34,682 bases of DNA, taken from Actinomycetes bacterium. Lineage in GTDB: Bacteria; Actinomycetota; Actinomycetes; Actinomycetales; Microbacteriaceae. Positions 25,058 to 33,872 of the stretch are shown here, piece after piece; position 1 is the stretch's first letter, and each line of letters starts with the position of its first letter. The notes beneath the pieces are model-generated. The model did no database searches, was not told the origin of the DNA, and saw only the letters and a program-made list of their open reading frames with translations. The DNA lies in NCBI GenBank assembly GCA_029779645.1, contig JAKPAC010000038.1, positions 1 through 34,682 on the forward strand. Direction: 5' to 3'. The position numbers and the translations under genes were made by a program.

Positions 25058-25097
25058 GCCGGCGCGCCAGCCTGCTGCCCTTGCTGGGCTCAGGCCG
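25050..25097 (+). terminator. Long stem-loop spanning the glycosyltransferase stop codon
   Basis: The arms 25050-25060 and 25087-25097 are an exact 11 bp inverted repeat, with a further CAGC/GCTG pair inside. The TGA stop (25055-25057) lies in the left arm. No T-run follows. Likely terminator separating the glycosyltransferase from the kdp operon. The rest of 25098-25353 has no credible gene, only the repeats noted at 25211-25259. Confidence 0.6.
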
Positions 25098-25210
25098 CCG
25101 CTGCTGGCGGGGCCACCGTGTGACGCCGGACCGGACGGCGCGACGCGGGCGGGTCGTCTCCGCTGCGCCGCGTCGCCCAGCACCGCCGCGCGCCCAGCCT
25201 CGCGCCCGAT

Positions 25211-25259
25211 GTGAGCGCGGCGTGAGGCTCTGGCTGATTTCTGTATGGGTTCCGTGAGG
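25211..25259 (+). promoter_or_regulatory. GTGAG direct repeats, candidate KdpE-binding region
   Basis: GTGAG occurs at 25211, 25222 and 25254 on the plus strand, the first two 11 bp apart, one helical turn. CGTGAGG is repeated exactly at 25221 and 25253. OmpR-family regulators such as KdpE are known to bind direct repeats spaced about one turn. A -10-like TGTATG is at 25242-25247. This is the only candidate regulatory stretch before the kdp operon, about 100 bp upstream of its first ORF. Weak evidence by eye. Confidence 0.35.
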
Positions 25260-25353
25260 ACGCCTGCGCCGGCCCGAGCGGCGGGTGTTTGCTCTGGAGT
25301 TGCGCCCGCATCTCGGGCGTGCGGCGAGTGCTCGCGCTGTCGCTGTCGTCGGA

Positions 25354-25449
25354 ATGGAGCTGCTTGTGCTTGACATCGTGTACGTGCTCGGTGTGATCGT
25401 CCTGTTCGTCCTCGTCGGTCTCCTCGGAAAGGCGGTGGCGAAGCTGTGA
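25354..25449 (+). CDS. 31-residue membrane peptide upstream of kdpF
   Basis: Reading from ATG at 25354, [20 protein letters not shown] continues to [11 protein letters not shown] and TGA at 25447-25449. It has one hydrophobic segment and a short positive C-terminus, the shape of a single-pass small membrane protein. Its stop overlaps the kdpF GTG (GTGA at 25446-25449), which argues that it is truly translated. The ribosome site is weak (CGGA close to ATG). It is separate from KdpF, which follows intact. It may be a second small Kdp-stabilising peptide or a translational leader for kdpF. I do not recognise a family. Confidence 0.65.
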   Translation: MELLVLDIVYVLGVIVLFVLVGLLGKAVAKL

Positions 25450-25535
25450 TCGTCTTCCAGCTGCTCGCCGCGGCCCTGGGGCTCGCGGCGATCGTCTACC
25501 TCGTGGTCGCGCTCGTGCACCCGGAGCGCTTCTGA
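25446..25535 (+). CDS. kdpF: KdpF, small subunit of the Kdp potassium pump
   Basis: 29-residue single-pass membrane peptide from GTG 25446, ending ALVHPERF. The PERF-type end is the KdpF hallmark. KdpF is known to stabilise the KdpABC complex in the membrane. It overlaps the upstream small ORF by 4 bp and kdpA by 1 bp (TGATG). Normal length for the family. Confidence 0.92.
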   Translation: MIVFQLLAAALGLAAIVYLVVALVHPERF

Positions 25536-27208
25536 TGACCTGGCTGCATGCCCTCCTCGCGCTCGCGACGGTGGCCGTCATCCTGGGCGTCGCCTACCGA
25601 CCGTTCGGCGACTACATGGCGTGGGTCTACACCTCGCACCGAGACTGGAAGCTCGAGCGCGGGATCTACGCGGTCATCGGAGTCGACCCGAAGAGCGAGC
25701 AGACCTGGCAGGCGTACCTGCGCGGCGTGCTCGCGTTCTCGGCGGTCGGTCTGCTCATCGTCTACGCTCTGCAGCGCCTGCAGCAGTGGCTGCCGTACTC
25801 CCTCGGGCTGGGGGCGCCGTCTGAGCATCTGTCGTTCAACACGGCGGCCTCGTTCGTCGGCAACACGAACTGGCAGTCCTACTCGCCCGAGCTCACCCTC
25901 GGCTACACGGTCCAGCTGGCGGGACTCGCGGTGCAGAATTTCGCCTCCGCGGCGGTCGGGATGTCGGTCGCGATCGCGCTGGTGCGCGGCCTCGCGTACC
26001 GCCGCTCGGGCACGATCGGCAATTTCTGGGTCGACCTCATCCGCGGCACGCTGCGCATCCTGCTGCCGATCGCGGCGCTCGGCGCGATCGTCCTGATGAT
26101 CGGCGGCGTCATCCAGAACTTCAACGGCTTCACGACGGTCACCACCATCACCGGTGCCACGCAGACGATCCCTGGCGGCCCGACCGCCTCGCAGGAGGTC
26201 ATCAAGCTGCTCGGCACCAACGGCGGCGGATTCTTCAACGCCAACTCGTCGCACCCGTTCGAGAACCCTGCGGCCTGGACGAACGTGTTCCAGGTGCTGC
26301 TCATGCTCGTGATCCCCTTCGCCCTGCCCCGCACCTTCGGCCGGATCGTGGGCGAGAACCGCCAGGGGTACGCGATCCTCGCGGTGATGGCGGTCCTCTA
26401 CGCAGCGTCGTTCGGCATCCTCACGGCACTGGAGAGCGCCGCGATGGGCACCGCGCCGCAGCTCGCGGGCGGGGCGCTGGAGGGCAAGGAGCAGCGATTC
26501 GGCATCGTCGGATCGACGCTGTTCGCCACCACCAGCACCGGCACCTCCACGGGCGCCGTGAACTCCATGCACGACTCGTACACGGCCTTGGGCGGGATGA
26601 TGCCGATGTTGAACATGATGCTCGGCGAGGTGTCTCCGGGTGGCGTCGGCTCCGGCCTCTACGCGATCCTGATCCTCGCCGTCATCGCCGTGTTCATCTC
26701 CGGGCTGCTCATCGGGCGCACCCCCGAATACCTGGGCAAGCAGATCGGCCCGCACGAGATCAAGCTCGCCGCCCTGTACATCCTCGTGATGCCGACCCTC
26801 GTGCTCGCCGGCACGGCGCTGAGCTTCGCCCTCCCCGGCATCCGGGACGACGTCGCCAACACGTCGATCTGGAACCCCGGCGCCCACGGCATGTCCGAGG
26901 TGCTCTATGCATTCACCTCGGCGGCGAACAACAACGGCTCCGCGTTCGCGGGACTCACCGCGAACACCCCATGGCTGAACACCGCGCTGGGCGTGACGAT
27001 CCTGCTGGGCCGGTTCGTGCCGATCGTCTTCGTCCTCGCCCTCGCCGGCTCGTTCGCCGCCCAAGACAAGGTCCCGACCACGTCCGGAACCCTGCCCACG
27101 CACCGCCCGGTGTTCATCGGGCTGCTGACCACGGTCACCGTCCTCGTGACCGCACTGACCTTCTTCCCCGTTCTCGCGCTAGGTCCGCTAGCGGAAGGGC
27201 TGATGTAA
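25535..27208 (+). CDS. kdpA: KdpA, potassium-translocating subunit
   Basis: 557-residue membrane protein with about ten transmembrane segments, the K+ channel-like subunit of the Kdp-ATPase. The four selectivity-filter/pore motifs are present: [31 protein letters not shown] and [10 protein letters not shown]. The N-terminus [12 protein letters not shown] is typical. Length matches the family. ATG at 25535 overlaps the kdpF stop. The kdpB gene follows after 3 bp. Confidence 0.98.
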   Translation: MTWLHALLALATVAVILGVAYRPFGDYMAWVYTSHRDWKLERGIYAVIGVDPKSEQTWQAYLRGVLAFSAVGLLIVYALQRLQQWLPYSLGLGAPSEHLSFNTAASFVGNTNWQSYSPELTLGYTVQLAGLAVQNFASAAVGMSVAIALVRGLAYRRSGTIGNFWVDLIRGTLRILLPIAALGAIVLMIGGVIQNFNGFTTVTTITGATQTIPGGPTASQEVIKLLGTNGGGFFNANSSHPFENPAAWTNVFQVLLMLVIPFALPRTFGRIVGENRQGYAILAVMAVLYAASFGILTALESAAMGTAPQLAGGALEGKEQRFGIVGSTLFATTSTGTSTGAVNSMHDSYTALGGMMPMLNMMLGEVSPGGVGSGLYAILILAVIAVFISGLLIGRTPEYLGKQIGPHEIKLAALYILVMPTLVLAGTALSFALPGIRDDVANTSIWNPGAHGMSEVLYAFTSAANNNGSAFAGLTANTPWLNTALGVTILLGRFVPIVFVLALAGSFAAQDKVPTTSGTLPTHRPVFIGLLTTVTVLVTALTFFPVLALGPLAEGLM

Positions 27209-27211
27209 CCC

Positions 27212-29362
27212 ATGTCCACCACCATCGCCGTCCCCCGCCCGGGCACCACGGTCACCCCGACGCGAAAGGGGGGATTCACCTGGGCTCTCGTCCGGGAGGC
27301 CCTGCCAGGCGCGTTCCGAAAGCTCAACCCCAAAGCACAGTGGCGCAACCCCGTGATGTTCCTCGTCTGGGTGGGCGCCGCCCTCACCACGGTGCTCGCG
27401 ATCGCCGAGCCCTTCATCGGCGGTCCCGCCGATTCCGGCGGGACCGCCGTGCCGTGGTCGTTCACCTGGGTCATCATGGTGTGGCTGTGGCTGACCGTGC
27501 TGTTCGCGAACCTCGCCGAGTCCGTGGCCGAGGGTCGGGGCAAGGCGCAGGCGAAGGCGCTGCGCGAGACCCGCACGAACACGATGGCCGACCGGGTCGT
27601 CGGCTACGACCCCTCCGCGGACGCCGCCGCCGAACGAGCGGCAACCGAGCAGATGCCCTCCTCGGCGCTCACCGTCGGCGACGTCGTCGTGGTGACCGCC
27701 GGCGCGCTGATTCCCGGCGACGGCGACATCGTCTGGGGCATCGCTTCGGTCGACGAATCCGCGATCACCGGAGAGTCGGCACCGGTCGTGCGCGAATCCG
27801 GTGGCGACCGCTCCGCCGTGACCGGCGGCACCAGGGTGCTCTCCGACCGGATCGTCGTCCGCATCACCTCAAAGCCCGGAGAGACGTTCGTCGACCGGAT
27901 GATCTCGCTGGTCGAGGGCGCCACGCGGCAGAAGACGCCGAACGAGATCGCGCTGAGCATCCTCCTCGCGTCGCTGTCGATCATCTTCGTCGTGGTCGCG
28001 CTCACGCTGAACCCGATCGCGTCCTACGCCGCCGCTCCTGTCAGCGTCACCGTGCTGGCCGCGCTCCTGGTGTGTCTCATCCCGACGACCATCGGCGCAC
28101 TCCTTTCGGCGATCGGCATCGCAGGCATGGACCGGCTCGTGCAGCACAACGTGCTGGCGATGTCGGGGCGCGCGGTCGAGGCGGCCGGCGACGTGACGAC
28201 CCTGCTGCTCGACAAGACGGGCACCATCACCTACGGCAACCGCCGCGCCCACGCGTTCCTGCGCCTCGACGGAGTCGAGGAGGCAGCGCTCGTGCGTGCG
28301 GCGGTGCTCGCCTCGCTCGCCGACCCCACCCCTGAAGGCGTGTCGATCCTGGAGCTCGCCGAGCGGGAACACAGCCAGATCGACCGCGGGGCCATCGGCG
28401 AGATCGTCCCGTTCACCGCGCAGACCCGCATGTCTGGCCTGGACCTGGCTGACGGCACCCAGATCCGCAAGGGCGCCGGCTCGGCCGTGATGGCCTGGCT
28501 GGAGCAGGACGGGCAGTCTCTGCCTTCGTCGCTGGTCGCCGGACTCGATGCCCACGTCGAGCGCATCGCCCAGTCCGGGGGCACCCCCCTGGTCGTCGCG
28601 ACGAAGGATGCCGCCGGGGAGGGACGCCTGCTCGGCGTCGTGCACCTGAAGGACGTCGTCAAGGAGGGTCTGCCGGCGAAGTTCGCCGAGATGCGCGCGA
28701 TGGGCATCCGCACCGTGATGATCACCGGAGACAACCCGCTGACCGCCGCGGCGATCGCGAAGGAAGCCGGCGTCGATGACGTGCTCGCCGAAGCCACTCC
28801 CGAAGACAAGCTCGCCTACATCCGCAGGGAGCAGGAGGGCGGCAAGCTCGTCGCGATGACCGGCGACGGCACCAACGACGCACCGGCCCTTGCGCAGGCC
28901 GACGTCGGCGTGGCGATGAACTCCGGCACCTCGGCGGCGAAAGAGGCGGGCAACATGGTCGACCTCGACAGCGACCCGTCCAAGCTCATGGACATCGTGC
29001 GAATCGGCAAGCAGCTGCTGATCACCCGTGGCGCGCTGACGACCTTCTCGATCGCGAACGACGTTGCGAAGTACTTCGCCATCATCCCCGCCATGTTCAT
29101 GGGCGTGTACCCGCAGCTCGCGGCGCTGAACGTCATGGGGCTGCACTCCCCCGCCTCAGCGGTGCTCTCCGCGGTCATCTTCAACGCGGTGGTGATCGTG
29201 TTCCTGATCCCGCTCGCCCTGCGCGGGGTGAAGTACCGCGTGGGCGATGCCTCCAGCATCCTCGGACGCAACCTCGCGATCTACGGGCTCGGCGGCCTCG
29301 TCGCCCCGTTCATCGGCATCTGGATCATCGACCAGCTCGTCCGCCTCATCCCCGGCTTCTGA
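27212..29362 (+). CDS. kdpB: KdpB, P-type ATPase subunit
   Basis: 716-residue P-type ATPase that powers KdpA. Phosphorylation site D334 in [11 protein letters not shown]; actuator motif TGES (in [10 protein letters not shown]); hinge [20 protein letters not shown]. About seven membrane segments, including [20 protein letters not shown] around the conserved CLIPTTI proline. Normal length, complete. The start ATG at 27212 is 3 bp after kdpA with a poor ribosome site, so coupling to kdpA is likely. Confidence 0.98.
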   Translation: MSTTIAVPRPGTTVTPTRKGGFTWALVREALPGAFRKLNPKAQWRNPVMFLVWVGAALTTVLAIAEPFIGGPADSGGTAVPWSFTWVIMVWLWLTVLFANLAESVAEGRGKAQAKALRETRTNTMADRVVGYDPSADAAAERAATEQMPSSALTVGDVVVVTAGALIPGDGDIVWGIASVDESAITGESAPVVRESGGDRSAVTGGTRVLSDRIVVRITSKPGETFVDRMISLVEGATRQKTPNEIALSILLASLSIIFVVVALTLNPIASYAAAPVSVTVLAALLVCLIPTTIGALLSAIGIAGMDRLVQHNVLAMSGRAVEAAGDVTTLLLDKTGTITYGNRRAHAFLRLDGVEEAALVRAAVLASLADPTPEGVSILELAEREHSQIDRGAIGEIVPFTAQTRMSGLDLADGTQIRKGAGSAVMAWLEQDGQSLPSSLVAGLDAHVERIAQSGGTPLVVATKDAAGEGRLLGVVHLKDVVKEGLPAKFAEMRAMGIRTVMITGDNPLTAAAIAKEAGVDDVLAEATPEDKLAYIRREQEGGKLVAMTGDGTNDAPALAQADVGVAMNSGTSAAKEAGNMVDLDSDPSKLMDIVRIGKQLLITRGALTTFSIANDVAKYFAIIPAMFMGVYPQLAALNVMGLHSPASAVLSAVIFNAVVIVFLIPLALRGVKYRVGDASSILGRNLAIYGLGGLVAPFIGIWIIDQLVRLIPGF

Positions 29363-29384
29363 ACCTCGGCAAAGGACACCCATC

Positions 29385-29999
29385 ATGCACGCACAGGCTC
29401 GCGGACTCGGGCGCACCATCCTGGTCGCCGCCCGCACCATGGCCCTCTTCACGATCGCACTCGGCATCGGATACACGCTCGTCATCACCGGCGTGGGGCA
29501 GCTTGCCCTGCCGGCCCAGGCCAACGGCTCGATGCTGACCGGCCCGGGCGGCGATCCGGTCGGCTCGGCGCTGATCGGGCAGTCGTTCGTCGACGCCGAC
29601 GGCGCCCCGCTGCTTGAGTACTTTCAGTCGCGCCCGTCGGCCGCAGGCGACGGCTACGACGCGGACGCGTCGTCGGGCTCGAATCTCGGGCCCGAGCACG
29701 ACGATCTCATCCGTGCGATCGGCGAGCGCAAGACGCAGGTCGCCGCGTTCAACGGCGTCGCCGAAGAGGAGGTGCCGGTCGACGCGGTGACCGCGTCCTC
29801 GTCGGGGCTCGATCCGCACATCAGCCCCGCGTACGCCGCGATCCAGATCGATCGCGTCGCCAGGGCGCGCGGGATTCCCGCCGAGCAGATCCGGTCGCTG
29901 GTCGCGGCGCACACCCGCGCCCCCGACGCGGGCTACCTGGGAGAATCAAGGGTCAACGTGCTGGAGCTCAACATCAGCCTGGACGAATTGGAGGGCTGA
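29385..29999 (+). CDS. kdpC: KdpC subunit
   Basis: 204-residue subunit with one N-terminal transmembrane segment (about 15-38) and a soluble domain. Family marks are IGQSFVDADGAPLLEYFQSR, SSGSNLGPEH, and PAYAAIQIDRVARARG followed by RVNVLELNISL at the end. ATG at 29385 has AAAGGA 8 bases upstream, the clearest ribosome site in the operon. KdpC is thought to increase ATP-binding cooperativity of the pump. It ends 2 bp before kdpD. Confidence 0.97.
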   Translation: MHAQARGLGRTILVAARTMALFTIALGIGYTLVITGVGQLALPAQANGSMLTGPGGDPVGSALIGQSFVDADGAPLLEYFQSRPSAAGDGYDADASSGSNLGPEHDDLIRAIGERKTQVAAFNGVAEEEVPVDAVTASSSGLDPHISPAYAAIQIDRVARARGIPAEQIRSLVAAHTRAPDAGYLGESRVNVLELNISLDELEG

Positions 30000-30001
30000 C
30001 C

Positions 30002-32491
30002 ATGCCGAAGCGAGGACAGCTTCGAGTGCTGCTCGGCGCTGCCCCCGGTGTCGGCAAGACCTTCACCATGCTGGAGGACGGTCGGCGCCTGCTCAAGGAC
30101 GGGAAGGACGTCGTCGTCGGGATCGTGGAAACCCACGGACGCGCCGCGACCGCGGCGGCGACGGAGGGACTCCCCGTCGTGCCGCGCGCCCGCATCGAGC
30201 ATCGCGGCATCGAGCTCGAGGAGATGGATCTCGAGGCGGTGCTGCGCCGCCGGCCCGCGATCGCCCTGGTCGACGAGCTCGCGCACACCAACGCGCCGGG
30301 TTCGAGCAACCCGAAGCGCTGGCAGGACGTCGAGGAGCTCCTGGCCGCCGGGATCGATGTGATCTCGACCCTGAACATCCAGCACATCGAGTCGCTCAAC
30401 GACGTGGTCGAGCAGATCACCGGCGTCCCGCAGCGCGAGACGGTGCCCGACAGCTTCCTGCGCGCCGCAGAGCAGATCGAGGTCGTCGACCTCGCCCCGC
30501 AAGCCCTCCGCGACCGTCTCAACGGGGGCTTCGTCTACCCCGCCGAGCGCATCGACGCGGCCCTGTCGAACTACTTCCGGCTCGGCAACCTCACGGCGCT
30601 GCGCGAGCTCGCACTCATCTGGCTGGCAGACGAGGTCGATCAGGCGCTGAAGGGATACCGCAGGGATCACGGCATCGACAGCACCTGGGAGGCGCGCGAA
30701 CGCGTCGTCGTCGCGCTGACCGGGGGGCCAGAGGGCGACACCCTGCTGCGGCGCGGCGCACGCATCGCGGCACGCTCGGCTGGCGGAGAGCTCATCGCCG
30801 TGCACATCACGAGCCAGGACGGCCTCCGCACCGGCGACCCCGGCGTCTTCGCCGAGCAGCGCGCGCTCGTCGAGAAGCTCAACGGCACCTACCACCAGGT
30901 CGTCGGCGAAGACGTCCCGACCGCGCTCGTGGAGTTTGCGCGCTCGGTCAACGCCACCCAGCTCGTCCTCGGCGTGAGCCGGCGCGGACGCGTCGCCGCG
31001 GCCTTCTCCGGTCCGGGAATCGGTGCGACCGTCGTTCGCGAGTCCGGCGATATCGACGTCCACATGGTCAACCACGCCGCCGCCGGCCGCCGCTTCGCGC
31101 TGCCCCCGATCACCGGGGCGCTCACCCGCCGACGCCGCGTCTTCGGATTCGTCATCGCGCTCCTCGGCGGCCCGGCGCTCACCGCGCTGCTCACGCTCTG
31201 GCGAAACGCCGACTCCATCACGACCGACGTGCTCAGCTACCAGCTGCTCGTCGTCATCGTCGCCCTCGTCGGCGGCATCTGGCCCGCGCTGTTCGCGGCC
31301 GTGCTGTCGGGAATCACCCTCGACTTCCTCTTCATCGAGCCGCTGTACACGATCCACATCCACCAGCCTCACCACTTCCTGTCGCTGGTGCTGTACGTGG
31401 TCATCGCGAGCCTCGTGAGCTTCATCGTCGACCGGGCCGCGCGCTACACCCGCGCCGCGCGCCGGTCAGCCGCCGAGTCCGAGCTCATCCAGACGATCGC
31501 GGGCAGCGTCCTGCGCGGCGACAACGCGATCCAGGCGCTCCTCGACCGCACCCGCGAAGCCTTCCACCTCCCATCCGTTCGCCTCATGCGCGGCGCGGAC
31601 GTGGTCGCACACTCGGGCGAGCCGCTGCCCGACAGCGCCCACACCAGCATGCGCATCACCGAGGAGGTCAGCCTCGAGCTGTACGGCCGCAGCCTCGCTG
31701 CGGCAGAACAGCGCCTCCTCGCCGTCGTCGCCGCACAGCTCACCGCCGCGCTCGAACACCAGCACCTCACCCAGACGGCCAAGCAGATCGAGCCGATCGC
31801 CGCATCCGACCGGGTGCGCGGAGCGCTGCTCTCCGCGCTCAGCCACGACCTGCGCCGCCCGCTGGCCGCGGCCACCGCGGCGGTGGGCGGGCTCCGGGCC
31901 GCGGGCACCAACCTGGCCGCGGCAGACAAGGAGGAGCTCCTCGACACCGCCAACGAGAGCCTCGCCGCGCTCGCGACGCTCGTCACCGACCTGCTCGACG
32001 TCAGCCGCCTGCAGGCCGGGGCACTGAGCATCGCCGATATTCCGATCGACCCCAGCGAGGCCATCGCCCCGGCGCTTGACGAGGTGCGCCTCGGCCCCAC
32101 CGATATCACACTGGGCCTCGCGCACGGCGACGCGCTCGTGCACGCCGACCCCGTGCTCCTGCAGAGGATTCTCGTGAACCTGCTCAGCAACGCCCATCGC
32201 TACACCCCGGCGGGCACCCCGATCCACGTCAGCACCAGCACGTTCGGCGACCGGCTCGAGATCCGCATCGTCGACCGCGGACCGGGCATCCCCCGTGAGA
32301 AGCTGGACGACATCTTCGTGCCCTTCCAGCGTCTCGGCGATACCGACAACACCACCGGCCTCGGCCTCGGCCTCGCGCTCTCGCGCGGGTTCATCGAAGC
32401 GATGCACGGCACACTCACCCCTGAAGACACACCCGGCGGCGGGCTCACCATGGTCATCTCCCTCCCCACCGTCAGCGAGGAGCGCAAATGA
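30002..32491 (+). CDS. kdpD: KdpD, potassium-sensing histidine kinase
   Basis: 829-residue sensor kinase. Domains in order: N-terminal KdpD domain (about 5-213) with Walker A GAAPGVGKT and VDELAHTNAPGSSNPKRWQD; USP-like domain (about 235-360); four closely spaced membrane segments (about 378-475, DUF4118); a GAF-like linker; HisKA with H615 in SALSHDLRRPLA; and an ATPase domain with NLLSNAHRYTP and GLGLGLALSRGF. All signalling residues are intact. It senses low K+ or osmotic stress and phosphorylates KdpE. It is slightly shorter than E. coli KdpD (894) but typical for actinobacteria. ATGA overlap with kdpE. Confidence 0.97.
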   Translation: MPKRGQLRVLLGAAPGVGKTFTMLEDGRRLLKDGKDVVVGIVETHGRAATAAATEGLPVVPRARIEHRGIELEEMDLEAVLRRRPAIALVDELAHTNAPGSSNPKRWQDVEELLAAGIDVISTLNIQHIESLNDVVEQITGVPQRETVPDSFLRAAEQIEVVDLAPQALRDRLNGGFVYPAERIDAALSNYFRLGNLTALRELALIWLADEVDQALKGYRRDHGIDSTWEARERVVVALTGGPEGDTLLRRGARIAARSAGGELIAVHITSQDGLRTGDPGVFAEQRALVEKLNGTYHQVVGEDVPTALVEFARSVNATQLVLGVSRRGRVAAAFSGPGIGATVVRESGDIDVHMVNHAAAGRRFALPPITGALTRRRRVFGFVIALLGGPALTALLTLWRNADSITTDVLSYQLLVVIVALVGGIWPALFAAVLSGITLDFLFIEPLYTIHIHQPHHFLSLVLYVVIASLVSFIVDRAARYTRAARRSAAESELIQTIAGSVLRGDNAIQALLDRTREAFHLPSVRLMRGADVVAHSGEPLPDSAHTSMRITEEVSLELYGRSLAAAEQRLLAVVAAQLTAALEHQHLTQTAKQIEPIAASDRVRGALLSALSHDLRRPLAAATAAVGGLRAAGTNLAAADKEELLDTANESLAALATLVTDLLDVSRLQAGALSIADIPIDPSEAIAPALDEVRLGPTDITLGLAHGDALVHADPVLLQRILVNLLSNAHRYTPAGTPIHVSTSTFGDRLEIRIVDRGPGIPREKLDDIFVPFQRLGDTDNTTGLGLGLALSRGFIEAMHGTLTPEDTPGGGLTMVISLPTVSEERK

Positions 32492-33180
32492 GAATCCTGC
32501 TCGCAGACGACGACCCGCAGATCGTCCGCGCGCTGCGCATCACGCTCACCGCGAAGGGCTATCAGGTCTTCACGGCCTCGAACGGCGCCGAGGCGATCGC
32601 CGCCGCGATCGACCACCGCCCCGAGCTCTGCCTCATCGACCTGGGCATGCCGGGGCTCGACGGGATCGCAGTCATCCAGGGCATCCGGGGCTGGTCGCAG
32701 GCACCCATCCTCGTCGTCTCGGGTCGCGCCGGCGCGGCCGACAAGGTCGAAGCGCTCGATGCCGGCGCCGACGACTACATCACCAAGCCGTTCGCCGTCG
32801 AAGAGCTTCTGGCCCGAATCCGCGCGCTCACGCGCCGGGTCGCGCAGGAGGACGCCAGCCCGGTGGTGCGGCTGGGCCCGGTCACCGTCGACCTCGCCGC
32901 CCACAGCGTCACGCGCGACGAGCCAGACGGCCCGCGGCAGATCCGGCTCACGCCGACGGAATGGCAGTTCATCGAGATCCTCATCCGCAATGCCGGCAAG
33001 CTCGTCACCCGCCAGACCATTCTCACCACGATCTGGGGCACCGAGCACGCGGAGGACTCCGGCTACCTGCGCCTGTACATCTCGCAGCTGCGCCGCAAGC
33101 TGGAGCAGGATCCAGCCAATCCGGCGCACCTGCTGACCGAGCCGGGCATGGGCTATCGCCTGGTGGGCATGACCACCTGA
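32488..33180 (+). CDS. kdpE: KdpE, response regulator of the kdp operon
   Basis: 230-residue OmpR-type regulator: acidic cluster D7-D8, phospho-acceptor D51 (LCLIDLGMPG), K100 (ITKPF), and a winged-helix DNA-binding domain with IRLTPTEWQFIEILIRNAGK and YISQLRRKLEQDP. ATG at 32488 overlaps the kdpD stop by 4 bp. It activates kdpFABC when K+ is scarce. It is the last gene of the locus; the DNA beyond it changes to non-operon, partly decayed sequence. Confidence 0.97.
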   Translation: MRILLADDDPQIVRALRITLTAKGYQVFTASNGAEAIAAAIDHRPELCLIDLGMPGLDGIAVIQGIRGWSQAPILVVSGRAGAADKVEALDAGADDYITKPFAVEELLARIRALTRRVAQEDASPVVRLGPVTVDLAAHSVTRDEPDGPRQIRLTPTEWQFIEILIRNAGKLVTRQTILTTIWGTEHAEDSGYLRLYISQLRRKLEQDPANPAHLLTEPGMGYRLVGMTT

Positions 33181-33214
33181 TCCTGGGCGCGCAGCGCAAC
33201 GGAAGCACCGCTGA

Positions 33215-33370
33215 TGCGTCCGGTCGGGCGCATCTGGAACGCATGACCTTGCGCTGCCGCACGGTCGAGTCGGCCTCGGCGGCGACGCCCTGCCGGATGG
33301 CGTACCCCGCGAACAACACGTCGTCGCTGGTGAGCTCGTATGGACGCTGGGAGATGAGCGCGTGCTGAAG
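33215..33370 (-). pseudogene. Fragment resembling DUF6157 family protein
   Basis: On the minus strand the frame reads through ALISQRPYELTSDDVLFAGY and on to AIRQGVAAEAD. This closely resembles the conserved PYEYTSDDVLFAV-type core of DUF6157 proteins as I remember them. The family's N-terminus and its C-terminal GQPCxRASPL/KRYGWG part are missing, and no start codon of its own fits. It looks like a decayed or truncated relic between kdpE and the accessory genes. Family recall is from memory and needs a search. Confidence 0.45.
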
Positions 33371-33388
33371 TGCCGTGCAGAACAACGA

Positions 33389-33420
33389 AACCCTGCCCCG
33401 CGTGGAAGCGGCGCAGGGTT
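33389..33420. terminator. Imperfect 13 bp stem-loop before the HTH gene
   Basis: Outer arms AACCCTGC (33389-33396) and GCAGGGTT (33413-33420) are exact complements. Inner arms CCGC and GCGG (33398-33401, 33408-33411) extend the stem past one mismatch. On the minus strand it is followed by TTTCGTTGTT, which looks terminator-like in that direction. On the plus strand it overlaps the likely ribosome site of the HTH gene, so it could also restrict its translation. Confidence 0.5.
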
Positions 33421-33423
33421 GCG

Positions 33424-33867
33424 ATGTTGCAGACGATGGTGGACCTCTCGACTGCTGACGCAGAAAAATGGGGACCACTGTTGGAACTACCTCGAGGATC
33501 ACTAGAACCTCGATCCGCGCCTGATTATGAGGGAGTCGCGGCAATCCGTCAACGGCAACGGCGGTTGACCCCCGACGAGCTCAAGCAAGTTGTCGAGCGC
33601 TACAAAGCTGGCGCGACTGTGTATGAACTCGCCGCCGAGTTCGGCTGCCACAGAGCGACGATCGCCGAGCGGTTGAAGTTGGCAGGCGTCACCATGCGGC
33701 ACCAGCCCACAACGACCGAGCAAGTTGACGAGATCGTTCGTCTTTACGAGTCAGGACTGTCAATGGCGAAGGTCGCCGAGCAAGTCGGCGTCTCGGCGCG
33801 CACGGTGTTCAACTACCTGCGCGAAATCGGTGTTCAGACTCGCGATGCCCACGGGCGCGCTCGATAG
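33424..33867 (+). CDS. Double helix-turn-helix protein, serine-recombinase-tail-like
   Basis: 147-residue protein with two successive helix-turn-helix units, about 49-88 (LTPDELKQVVERYKAGATVY, then LAAEFGCHRATIAERL) and about 97-136 (EQVDEIVRLYESGLSMAKVA, then EQVGVSARTVFNYLRE). Such tandem resolvase-type HTHs occur at the C-termini of actinobacterial serine recombinases and as free-standing small proteins. No catalytic recombinase domain is encoded here. AT content is clearly higher than in the upstream genes. ATG 33424 is used (AGGG 5 bases upstream); ATG 33436 is an alternative. It may be a regulator of the accessory region or a relic of a recombinase. It converges on the Abi_C-like gene with 5 bp between stops. 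Confidence 0.75.
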   Translation: MLQTMVDLSTADAEKWGPLLELPRGSLEPRSAPDYEGVAAIRQRQRRLTPDELKQVVERYKAGATVYELAAEFGCHRATIAERLKLAGVTMRHQPTTTEQVDEIVRLYESGLSMAKVAEQVGVSARTVFNYLREIGVQTRDAHGRAR

Positions 33868-33872
33868 GTCAC

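Noticed and set aside
25495..27103. Minus-strand frame opposite kdpA
   Set aside because: Antisense of an unmistakable kdpA; no ribosome site and biased composition.
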